Source of the DNA: Alistipes sp.
Lineage (GTDB): Bacteria > Bacteroidota > Bacteroidia > Bacteroidales > Rikenellaceae
Direction of reading: 5' to 3'
NCBI GenBank assembly: GCA_017463615.1
Contig: JAFTOU010000016.1
Coordinates: 310,001 to 374,000, forward strand
Length of the DNA stretch: 64,000 nt
Below, one piece after another: positions 50,209-57,814 of this stretch. The notes beneath the pieces are model-generated. The model was not told the origin of the DNA. It worked only from the letters and a program-made list of their open reading frames with translations, and searched no databases. How positions within the stretch are numbered: the first letter of the stretch is position 1; every line of letters starts with the position of its first letter. Position numbers and translations under genes: made by a program.

Positions 50209-52014
50209 TTAGTTTATGTTTATTATCGTATTGCTCTTAATCTCAGTAATAGTAGAGGCTCCAATTTGAGGCATTGGATTGGGATTAATCCAATAAGCGC
50301 CGCCCTGAGACACTGCAAGAATGCATCCTCCACGACTCGGTTTAAAAATCATCGGAGTTGCAAACGCTGAGTGGGTTACATATAATATCTTCCCCTTCAG
50401 AGCTCGATCAACCCAAGACTGCTTTTTCTGATGATTTGCTGCAATCACCACCATTCTCACACCTCTAAATCTAATGATAACAGGGGCTAATCCTCGAGCA
50501 CTCAGTGTTTTTTGAATGGCTCCAAACCTCGGAAAGAACACAGGTCTAAGAACTGTAAACCAAAGAAGTAGTGCCACAACTAGAAGGCCCAATATACAAG
50601 TAAGCCCTAACTTAATTGGGTTCCATCGTTCTTCAAATCTGAAGTTCCACCTAAATACATCAGGGGAACCATTTATCAAACAATTATCAAGTTTTGAAGG
50701 GATTAGCTCTATTCTACCGTAATATTTACCCTCCTGGCTCATATCATGCCCGATGATAGATAATTTAAGATTCGTGACATCTGGAGTTATCTTGAACGAA
50801 TCACCCTTTATCTCATCCCCATTAATAAATAGCTTGAAGTTCTGTGACGATAGGTTCAGCATCCCTTCCCCCGCTTTATTAACAAGGTAAACTTTCATAA
50901 TCGCCGACGAGCCGTCAACTTTAGCTTGTTCACTAAAATTCACTTTAATATTAGACTCTGCAGGAGTATACGCCTCTTCTGAGATTTTGCCAAAAGAACC
51001 ATAATACGACGCTTCGCCAAAGTTTTTATCCTTTATATCAAGACTCAAGCTACGTTCTGGGATGTTAACAACCTCGCAGAAAATTGCATCCGGTCCTACA
51101 AAAGTATAAGAGTCATGTCCTTCAAGTTTGGGCGACAACTTTATAGTATGTTTAATCGGCGGAGTTATACCCTCCTTACACCTAACCTCAAATGCTATTT
51201 TCTCATCTCTAATATCTCTATCAGAACATAAAACTTCATAATATTGATCATCGTATACCAATCGCAGAGTGCCCTTTGCATCCTTGCAATTATAACCCTT
51301 TAACTCAATAGTCTTAGCTCCCTTATCATCCCTTACATTATACTTAAGGTATGTGGGCAGAGTGGCTGTTTTTATACGCACTTTGGCATCTGGGACAATC
51401 CAAAAATGGGGCTGGTTTTCTATTGCATCTCTAATATACGGTTTATCCGCGTCCTGATGTACAAGTACATAAAAGCCATATGCATTTTTCCCTCGGGTCA
51501 AATTTATCCAAGAGTTTATAGTTGGAACCAACTCTGGTTTTGTCCCTTGATGATCATTTTCTCCATCTGTAAAAAGAAACATATACTTGATTTTATCACC
51601 TCTAAGATATGTATAAAACTTCTTTATTGGAGCAACAATATTTGTATTCTTATGGGGTATATACTTGTATTTTGTAACAAATTCCACCAAATATTCCTTC
51701 CCCGCAGATGATGCTTTTTGCGTTTCTACCGTTCTTATATCATCTTGGAAAGCGATAATGGTTATCTCATTACTGGGGTCATCTTCTACATATTCTATAC
51801 ATTCTATTATCGCTTTCTTGAGTTCCACCCACAACCCATTTCCATCCGAATATGTTTTCAGATCAGTACCATCAAGATCTTTCATCCCTGGTTGCTTAGG
51901 CAGGAGTGAGCCTGTAACATCCCACAATATCACAATATGCGCTCCGTCTTGAGCATTAGCATTAAAAAACACACTCAGACACAAGAATAACGCTGCTACT
52001 AATTTAAACTTCAT
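50209..52014 (-). CDS. Periplasmic von Willebrand factor A protein with membrane span and cytoplasmic tail
   Basis: 601 aa. Signal peptide to residue 21 (FLCLSVFFNANAQ). VWA domain about 23-215 with MIDAS residues D32-x-T-x-S36 (LWDVTGSLLP), a later Thr position, and FLFTDGENDHQG. A long beta-rich periplasmic region follows (about 215-465), then one membrane span (about 468-489, CILGLLVVALLLWFTVLR) and a basic cytoplasmic tail of ~110 residues (RFGAIQKTLSARG...). The tail could contact the cytoplasmic tubulin-like protein encoded next. The start overlaps the radical-SAM fragment gene by four bases (ATGA), so the two are coupled. Confidence 0.8.
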   Translation of the reverse strand: MKFKLVAALFLCLSVFFNANAQDGAHIVILWDVTGSLLPKQPGMKDLDGTDLKTYSDGNGLWVELKKAIIECIEYVEDDPSNEITIIAFQDDIRTVETQKASSAGKEYLVEFVTKYKYIPHKNTNIVAPIKKFYTYLRGDKIKYMFLFTDGENDHQGTKPELVPTINSWINLTRGKNAYGFYVLVHQDADKPYIRDAIENQPHFWIVPDAKVRIKTATLPTYLKYNVRDDKGAKTIELKGYNCKDAKGTLRLVYDDQYYEVLCSDRDIRDEKIAFEVRCKEGITPPIKHTIKLSPKLEGHDSYTFVGPDAIFCEVVNIPERSLSLDIKDKNFGEASYYGSFGKISEEAYTPAESNIKVNFSEQAKVDGSSAIMKVYLVNKAGEGMLNLSSQNFKLFINGDEIKGDSFKITPDVTNLKLSIIGHDMSQEGKYYGRIELIPSKLDNCLINGSPDVFRWNFRFEERWNPIKLGLTCILGLLVVALLLWFTVLRPVFFPRFGAIQKTLSARGLAPVIIRFRGVRMVVIAANHQKKQSWVDRALKGKILYVTHSAFATPMIFKPSRGGCILAVSQGGAYWINPNPMPQIGASTITEIKSNTIININ

Positions 52015-52367
52015 AATATGATTGATTTATTATTAAAAATCTCTCTCGACACAAATGAACTTATTGTACCGTTTGTACTGCCAAAAAATTTATAGGGCCT
52101 ATTCCACGACCCTCGCTCCACCCATTCAACAAGAGGGCGAATAACATCAATAGCCAGAAGAGTCTCTCCTCCCATAAATGCGATATCAAGTCTACCACCA
52201 GTTCTCATTAGAAATCGTTCAATGATAGACTTGACCATATCAAACGACATATCCTTGTCACGTTTTGTTCGAACATAACAATACCTGCAGTTAAGATTAC
52301 AGCGATATGTTGTAAGCAATCCTACTGCTTCACCGCTCATTTCATCCAGACAATCTTTCCTATCCAT
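52011..52367 (-). CDS. Short radical-SAM N-terminal half (118 aa)
   Basis: Begins with a classical cluster motif TTYRCNLNCRYCYVR (C23, C27, C30), followed by AFMGGETLL (the GGE motif, 66-68) and GSTNGT, all in the order found in the N-terminal half of peptide-modifying or sulfatase-maturating radical-SAM enzymes. It then stops after 118 residues, without the rest of the barrel or any SPASM cysteines, and the stop overlaps the VWA start. So it is either a decayed enzyme or a small domain reused with another protein. It starts two bases after the 69-aa peptide gene. Confidence 0.72.
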   Translation of the reverse strand: MDRKDCLDEMSGEAVGLLTTYRCNLNCRYCYVRTKRDKDMSFDMVKSIIERFLMRTGGRLDIAFMGGETLLAIDVIRPLVEWVERGSWNRPYKFFGSTNGTISSFVSREIFNNKSIIL

Positions 52368-52369
52368 AA

Positions 52370-52579
52370 CTAACCTGGATAAGAACCATAACTATAGTTA
52401 CAGTCCGTTGCACCTTGATAGCCATGTCGCGTTGGGTACATCTTACGGCCATAAGCAACGGTTGCAATTGATCTTGTTCGCTGGTCCCCTTTAGCTCGCT
52501 CAATCAAGACACTTATCTCTGTATTAGATATATCAAGCACTCTTTTCATAGCAATAAACTCAGCCCTTATTATTGTCAT
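52370..52579 (-). CDS. 69-aa peptide, possible modified-peptide precursor
   Basis: First gene of the AT-rich operon. The N-terminal half is charged and helical (IRAEFIAMKRVLDISNTEISVLIERAKGD), and the C-terminal part is rich in Gly, Tyr, Ser, Thr and Asn (HGYQGATDCNYSYGSYPG) with one Cys, a composition reminiscent of leader-plus-core precursors. The position two bases before a radical-SAM-type gene fits such a role. An internal ATG at about residue 11 could be the true start. No family is recognised and the downstream enzyme is truncated, so this remains a guess. Confidence 0.5.
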   Translation of the reverse strand: MTIIRAEFIAMKRVLDISNTEISVLIERAKGDQRTRSIATVAYGRKMYPTRHGYQGATDCNYSYGSYPG

Positions 52580-52594
52580 CTAATAGGCTCCGTA

Positions 52595-52615
52595 GCACAA
52601 GTTCTATAAAAGAAC
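52595..52615 (+). repeat. Left inverted repeat of putative invertible promoter
   Basis: 21 bases, perfectly complementary in inverted orientation to 52907-52927. Contains a smaller palindrome GTTCT-ATAAA-AGAAC, as recombinase sites often do. Lies in the predicted 5' leader of the operon. Confidence 0.85.
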
Positions 52616-52629
52616 TTTTAACCTATACG

Positions 52630-52663
52630 CAAAGATATAATAAAAAGTTTGAATTAAAGCAAA
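52630..52663 (-). promoter_or_regulatory. Promoter of tubulin-like/VWA operon, inside invertible segment
   Basis: Minus strand TTTG (52663-52660), 22 bases, TATCTTTG (52637-52630). It faces the operon in this copy, 51 bases from the peptide ATG. Confidence 0.68.
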
Positions 52664-52906
52664 TCTAGACTAATTATTTTTCAGCCCTTTTCTCCCAAAG
52701 TCTATTTTATAAGGATTTGTTTTTAGACTACAATTCGTTATCCGTGTATCTCTTGCTGTATTTTTGGAGAGTTTAGATATCTATCCGCTGATTATACTTC
52801 TAAGTTATAATCATCAAACATCTTGACACAAAAGCATTTATGTGTGAAATGCTTCAAATGCTAAAAATTAATTATATAGTTACCAATCGTTTCAGAAGGA
52901 GGTTGT

Positions 52907-52927
52907 GTTCTTTTATAGAACTTGTGC
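52907..52927 (-). repeat. Right inverted repeat of putative invertible promoter
   Basis: Perfect inverted copy of 52595-52615. Between the two repeats lie 291 bases, AT-rich, with no gene other than the promoter. No recombinase gene is in the window. Confidence 0.85.
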
Positions 52928-52959
52928 CCTTTGTCTAGAATCTTTAATAGATATTCCAA

Positions 52960-53001
52960 CAAAAAAAGCACCGCTACAGTTTGTGGCGGTGCTTTTTTGT
53001 C
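52960..53001 (-). terminator. Terminator of the SusD-lipoprotein operon
   Basis: AAAAAAAGCACCGC-loop-GCGGTGCTTTTTTG, right after the 53013 stop on the minus strand. Confidence 0.85.
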
Positions 53002-53012
53002 TGTGCGGTGCG

Positions 53013-53462
53013 CTACTGAATATCCTCGGGTAGGGAGTCGGCGCGGACATAGACCGAGACATTCTCGCTATCGTCCTTAGCCGTCCAGCGCATGTGGGTG
53101 GCGGTAAGCTCTACGATATAACGGTGCGACCAGTCAAAGTAGTTATACTCGTCGGTGCCGTAGTTGCCACGAATTACTGCGCCGAGAGCAGAGTCTACCT
53201 CTATAAAGTAGTTGCCCGTAATGGTCTGGGTGTACATACTACCCACATTCTGATAGAGGGTATAACTGCGGTCAGAGCGCTCAAAATTGATATAGACAAA
53301 TGCCCCATCGGCAAGCGTTGCGCCATTGTCGTAGCTCTCAAGCATCCACAGCCCCGCGATATTTGTCGGGGTGACATCCAACAGAGGCTCTGAGGCCTCG
53401 TTACTCTGATTGTTGCAGCAGCAGAGTGTCAGCGCTGCAAAGAAAATTGCAATGTATCTCAT
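53013..53462 (-). CDS. Lipoprotein, lipocalin-like
   Basis: 149 aa. Lipoprotein signal (MRYIAIFFAALTLCC; acylated Cys within LCCC). The mature domain begins with the lipocalin-type ITGLW-like start NIAGLWMLESYDNG and has alternating beta strands (FVYINFERSDRSYTLYQN, IEVDSALGAVIRGNYG, YIVELTATHMRWTAKDD). Last gene of the envelope operon, two bases after the DUF1573 gene. Function unknown. Confidence 0.65.
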   Translation of the reverse strand: MRYIAIFFAALTLCCCNNQSNEASEPLLDVTPTNIAGLWMLESYDNGATLADGAFVYINFERSDRSYTLYQNVGSMYTQTITGNYFIEVDSALGAVIRGNYGTDEYNYFDWSHRYIVELTATHMRWTAKDDSENVSVYVRADSLPEDIQ

Positions 53463-53463
53463 A

Positions 53464-54186
53464 CTATTCTATTATTATCTCTCTTCTGCTCGGTGCGGTC
53501 TGAGCGTTGATATAAAGTTTCATATTCTCCCTCTTCTCCCCCCTCAGCCGAATAACCAAATCGCCCTGCTCGCCAGCCTTAAGCGTTGCAGGCTCGGTAT
53601 ATACCTCCAGCTCGGGCGAGGAGAGCATTCTATCCTTGGTTATCTGCAGCTCCGTAGTGCCACCATTCATGCAGGCTATGCGCTCCGTAGCGCCGCTCTG
53701 AATCTTCACTCCCCGCTGACGCAGCAGCAGCGCACCGCAGGTATATGGGTAATCGCCTCGGCGGTCGGCAGAGGCGACGACAAAGCCCTTGATGGCAACC
53801 ACAGCCGTAGGGATAGTCCCATTGTCGGCATATACAAAGAGCTTATGGCTAAAAGGTCCTGGGTAGCCCTTGCCCACAAAGGAGAGCCTTATAACTCCAC
53901 GCTCTCCAGCCTTAAGCACTCCACTTGTAGCCGTAAGGCAGCGGCAGGTGGTGCGGGTGCGGTAGGTTGCAGGGCTCTTGCCGCTATTATGCAGAGCAAT
54001 CTCCGCCGTGGCAATATCACTCTCTGCCACCCGACCCAGCTCTACGGTGCTCTGCCCTACCACAATATCTGTAGCCACAGTGCGGGGCGAGGCGAGGCTA
54101 TCTAAGGTCGCCTTGGGCACCAACCGAAGTTGTGCCGCACTACAGCCCCACGCAAGGCTCAGAATAAGCAGCAGAGCGTATCGCAT
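53464..54186 (-). CDS. DUF1573-domain lipoprotein
   Basis: 240 aa. Lipoprotein signal (MRYALLLILSLAWGC). DUF1573 motif at about 45-140: VELGRVAESDIATAEIALHNSGKSPATYRTRTTCRCLTATSG...GERGVIRLSFVGKGYPGPFSHKLFVYADNG, where the TTCRC cysteines are typical. A second beta domain follows to the C-terminus. One base of overlap with the subtilase stop. Ig-like surface protein of unknown partner. Confidence 0.8.
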   Translation of the reverse strand: MRYALLLILSLAWGCSAAQLRLVPKATLDSLASPRTVATDIVVGQSTVELGRVAESDIATAEIALHNSGKSPATYRTRTTCRCLTATSGVLKAGERGVIRLSFVGKGYPGPFSHKLFVYADNGTIPTAVVAIKGFVVASADRRGDYPYTCGALLLRQRGVKIQSGATERIACMNGGTTELQITKDRMLSSPELEVYTEPATLKAGEQGDLVIRLRGEKRENMKLYINAQTAPSRREIIIE

Positions 54187-56195
54187 TACAACCAGCCGTT
54201 ACTGTTTGCACCGCGACGCACGGTGATGGTAAAGTCAAACTTGCTACCGTTGCTTGCGGTGATAGTTGCCGCGGTAGAACCACTATCGTTACCCTTGAAA
54301 ATCAGCTTATCATCGGACTCACTAACCGACGCAACGGCAGTATTGGCGATAGTTACGCTATAGGTAAGAGCCTGACCATCAACAAAATATCGTGCAGGAG
54401 CGACCGCTACGCTACCATCTACGGCGACATAGATATTAGGGAAGACCATAGGCTGACCCGCATCGCCAGCAATAGCTGCGAGGAATGCCGAGGCATTGAC
54501 CTGACCGCCCATCTGACCGCGGTAGTCGCCCATATTTATCTGCATAGGCTGTATAGGACCCACATCGGCAACATAGCGGCAGTAGTTCTTCTTGCCCACA
54601 AAGTAGCTATCAATATTATCGGCACTCGCAACGAGCAGCTGCTGAATCTCCGATGCCTTGAAGTGGCGACGAAGCTGTGTAGCATAGCTTATACCCAGCG
54701 CAACCACGCCCGAAACATGCGGACAAGCCATAGAGGTACCCTCCATATATCCGTAGCCCGAAGGTGCGATATGGTACGGCAGTGTTGAGAGTATACATCC
54801 CACCTCGCCGTAGTTATGGGTATCATCAACATAGTCGTAGTAGTAGTCCTGGTCACCGCCTGGCGCAGAGATAGTAGTACCCGGTCCGAAGTTGGTATAT
54901 ACGGCAGGGGTAAAGTCGGCAGCCGTAGCCGCTACGGAGATATACTCCTCGGCAGCACCTGGATAGCCCGCAGCGGCAGCACTCTCGTTACCGCCCGCAA
55001 AGACTGCAATACCGCCCTCAACAGCGCCATTTGCAGAGCCAGCATAGTGGGTGAAGTACTCCAGAGCCTCGCGCTCCAGCGGAGAGCCTGCAATCCACTC
55101 CTCCTTACTTCCGAAGCCCGCAGCGCCCCAGTCGTAGACATTGGCACAAGGCGACACATAGCCCCAGCTACACTGAAGCACCACAGCGCCATTATCTGCC
55201 GCGTACTTTATAGCGCGAACAGTAGAGAGTATGCTTGTGGCCACATTTCCAGAGAATATCTGGCAGACCATAATCTTCACGCCGCTATCAGCACCACCAT
55301 CGCCACCTGCGATAGAGCTGATACCCACGCCATTATTGTTCACCGCCGAGATAACGCCAGCCACATGCGTACCGTGACCTGAGTCGTAGACATCGTCCCA
55401 GACAATCTTGCCCGACTGGTGCACGAAGTTATATCCATACACATCGCCCTTATAGCCATTGCCGTCGGCATCAACATCCGAGCGCAGACTCTCGCCCTCG
55501 TTCACCCAGATATTTGGCAGCAGGTCGGGGTGCTCCACAAAGATACCCTCGTCCAGCACTGCCACGATAACGCTACTATCGCCCGTGCTACGCTCCCAAG
55601 CCTTCTCAACCTGCACATCGGCATCCTTCACGGACTTTACTACGCCATCCTTTACAAACAGGTCGCCGTGGTTGATAATGTTCCACTGCGCTGGCAGCAG
55701 AGGGTCTGTCATCTGTGCGCGGGTAGAGGCTACAGCGCGCTCCACCTTACTCTCGCTCAGCGGAGTAGCCTTGCCAGTATAGGCGCGCTTGATAGTGCGG
55801 TTTACATCCACCTTCTGCACCTGACCCAGGCGGGCAAAGCGACGAGCGACATCCTCCACAGCCACCTTAGAGCTATCAAAGCGCACGACATACCAGAGGT
55901 TAAGTCCACTCTCAACAGTGCGCTCCTCGGCGCTACTATCTACGGCAAAGACGCGCTCAATAGAGCAGGTGCCGATAGTCTGAAGCAGAGTATCCAGCGT
56001 AATGTCGCCACTGCGAGTTACGCGGCTGCCATCCAGGCCTGCCTCGGCAATCATCTGTGCCACCTGCGGGGTGAACTTTACCAGTAGCTCGTCCTCGGCA
56101 TATGGGACAGGGGCAACATCTGCCACCTGCTCAAAGTCGGTGCTGCAAGAGAGTAGCAGCATCAGCGACAAGATATATATCAATTTACTCTTCAT
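54186..56195 (-). CDS. S8 subtilisin-like serine peptidase, lipoprotein
   Basis: About 669 aa from the ATG at 56195 (MKSKLIYILSLMLLLSC, a clean lipobox); a longer frame upstream runs antisense through the next gene and is rejected. Order: inhibitor-like propeptide (ELLVKFTPQVAQMIAEAG), catalytic Asp in VIVAVLDEGIFVEHPDL (DEG instead of the usual D[ST]G), His in GHGTHVAGVISA, oxyanion Asn region FAGGNESAAAAGYPGA, Ser in GTSMACPHVSGVVAL, and a C-terminal beta domain ending RGANSNGWL. Surface-anchored protease of a SusD-type operon: it probably degrades extracellular protein. Starts 11 bases inside the end of the LRR gene. Confidence 0.88.
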   Translation of the reverse strand: MKSKLIYILSLMLLLSCSTDFEQVADVAPVPYAEDELLVKFTPQVAQMIAEAGLDGSRVTRSGDITLDTLLQTIGTCSIERVFAVDSSAEERTVESGLNLWYVVRFDSSKVAVEDVARRFARLGQVQKVDVNRTIKRAYTGKATPLSESKVERAVASTRAQMTDPLLPAQWNIINHGDLFVKDGVVKSVKDADVQVEKAWERSTGDSSVIVAVLDEGIFVEHPDLLPNIWVNEGESLRSDVDADGNGYKGDVYGYNFVHQSGKIVWDDVYDSGHGTHVAGVISAVNNNGVGISSIAGGDGGADSGVKIMVCQIFSGNVATSILSTVRAIKYAADNGAVVLQCSWGYVSPCANVYDWGAAGFGSKEEWIAGSPLEREALEYFTHYAGSANGAVEGGIAVFAGGNESAAAAGYPGAAEEYISVAATAADFTPAVYTNFGPGTTISAPGGDQDYYYDYVDDTHNYGEVGCILSTLPYHIAPSGYGYMEGTSMACPHVSGVVALGISYATQLRRHFKASEIQQLLVASADNIDSYFVGKKNYCRYVADVGPIQPMQINMGDYRGQMGGQVNASAFLAAIAGDAGQPMVFPNIYVAVDGSVAVAPARYFVDGQALTYSVTIANTAVASVSESDDKLIFKGNDSGSTAATITASNGSKFDFTITVRRGANSNGWL

Positions 56196-57813
56196 CTCCC
56201 ATAGGTTTTTTCTTGGTTGTATACTCCTTATAGTAGTAGTCCATATTTGACGGTTCGTTGTCAAATACCGCCAGCGTACCATTCTTTGCGCGACCCTCCT
56301 GCGGGAAGACAAGGCTATATGGCTCCCACATATCCAACGCTGGGTGGTAGAGCAGCCAGTCTGGCAACTTACCATAGAGGCGGTTGTGGTTGATGCTCAG
56401 TCGCTTACAGTTAGGCATAACCTTCTTCACGCGACGGTCTACAAGCACCTGCGGCAGGGAGTCTACGGCGTTAATCTCCTCCTGAGTATAGTAAGGCACT
56501 GTATCGTCGTCCTCAAAGGTTGGAAGCTCGCCCTGCAGGTAGTTCACCGAGAGGACAAGGGTATCCAAATCCCACTTGAGCAGATGCTCTGGGAACTTAG
56601 GCTCGTCAATAAAGCCACCAAGGTCGGTGCGGTTATTGTTGCTCAAGTCCGAGACTACGCTGCGCTGGTTAGCATTGAGAATCAGCGTGCGCAGCTTAGG
56701 GAAGTTCTCCTTAGTAAGCACCGCAGGGATGGTCTGGAAGTTGTTTGAGCAGATATTGAGGTGCTCCAGATTCTTCAGCGCCGCGAAGCTCTGAGGCAGA
56801 GATACCAGTCCGTAGCTACCGAGCGTGAGTCGGCGCAGCTGGGTGAGGTTGGCAATATCGTCGCCCAAATCAAGGCTGAGCAAGAAGGTGTTGGTATTTC
56901 CGAAGAAGTAGAGCTCGTCGGCAGCGGTCAGGTAGCGCACCTCGTATGGCAGCGGCTCCTTGATGTTGAAGAAGTAGAACTCCGCGCTACGCACACGACC
57001 CACCTTCTCAGGGGTGCAGCCCTCCATACCCTCGTGCCACAGAGTAACATTATCCCACATATCCATCGGCTGTGAGGCATCCCACGAAGCCATAGTCTGG
57101 AGCGTGCGCGAGATAGAGAGCAGCGCCACAGAGTCGCCCTGACGGGTATCAGGGACGATAGGCTCTGCCGCCTGCTGAGTTACGCTGAGCAGATCCTGAC
57201 GGGCAAGTGTTACATCCGTCTTAGGGCGGAAGGCAACCTGTGCCAATCGCTCGCGGTCGGTAGTATTTATATCCCACTTAAAGCGGACAGTTGTCGTACG
57301 AGGACGAGCACCGCGGTTAAGGTCAAGGGTATGACGCTCGCTACTGAGCCAGCCCGCATTGTCGGGCACAGCGACCTCAAAATCTACATTTGAACGCACC
57401 GTAACATCAAAGTAGCGGCTCTCCAGACGGTCGTAATTAGAAATCTTAACCTCCGAGCCCTCAACCTCAATGGCGTAGTCAAAGCCCTTCTGGTTGATGA
57501 CAATCTCCTTCTCCTGCCAAGTATCAATATTCTGAATACGCACCACACCACGACGCGCCGAGGTTGTAAGTGCCGAGTCGATGATAAAGTTGCACTCGGT
57601 AGTACCGCGACCATTTGCTGGCGAGACGGTTATCCACGCATTGTCGGTAGATGCTATCCAGCGATTTGACGAGGTGATGGTGCGGCTTACGGTGCCACCC
57701 ACAGCCTCCACATCAAACTCAATGCCCTCGGTAGTAAAGGCTTGGTCTGTATTATCCGTATGACAGCTAACAGCTACGAAGGCTGCCATTAAAAATATAA
57801 TCACTCTATTCAT
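56185..57813 (-). CDS. Lipoprotein with BACON-like and leucine-rich-repeat domains
   Basis: 542 aa from the ATG at 57813 (MNRVIIFLMAAFVAVSC, lipobox AVSC). N-terminal half: two BACON-like beta domains (FDVEAVGGTVSRTITSSNRWIASTDNAWITVSPANG; FDVTVRSNVDFEVAVPDNAGWL). C-terminal half: leucine-rich repeats (LRRLTLGSYGLVSLPQSFAALKNLEHLNICSNNFQTIPAVL...). Predicted surface lipoprotein that binds protein or glycan ligand. One base separates it from the upstream LRR gene. Confidence 0.75.
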   Translation of the reverse strand: MNRVIIFLMAAFVAVSCHTDNTDQAFTTEGIEFDVEAVGGTVSRTITSSNRWIASTDNAWITVSPANGRGTTECNFIIDSALTTSARRGVVRIQNIDTWQEKEIVINQKGFDYAIEVEGSEVKISNYDRLESRYFDVTVRSNVDFEVAVPDNAGWLSSERHTLDLNRGARPRTTTVRFKWDINTTDRERLAQVAFRPKTDVTLARQDLLSVTQQAAEPIVPDTRQGDSVALLSISRTLQTMASWDASQPMDMWDNVTLWHEGMEGCTPEKVGRVRSAEFYFFNIKEPLPYEVRYLTAADELYFFGNTNTFLLSLDLGDDIANLTQLRRLTLGSYGLVSLPQSFAALKNLEHLNICSNNFQTIPAVLTKENFPKLRTLILNANQRSVVSDLSNNNRTDLGGFIDEPKFPEHLLKWDLDTLVLSVNYLQGELPTFEDDDTVPYYTQEEINAVDSLPQVLVDRRVKKVMPNCKRLSINHNRLYGKLPDWLLYHPALDMWEPYSLVFPQEGRAKNGTLAVFDNEPSNMDYYYKEYTTKKKPMGDEE

Positions 57814-57814
57814 A

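Noticed and set aside
52011-52367. Calling the 118-aa protein a functional radical-SAM enzyme
   Set aside because: Half of the barrel and all auxiliary cysteines are missing, so an autonomous enzyme is unlikely.
42579-53012. AT-rich region as a complete prophage or integrative element
   Set aside because: No integrase, transposase, portal or capsid gene and no flanking direct repeats were found. Only base composition suggests transfer.
56196-56375. 60-residue N-terminal extension of the subtilase
   Set aside because: It would overlap the LRR gene by 190 bases in another frame and precede a complete lipoprotein signal peptide at 56195.
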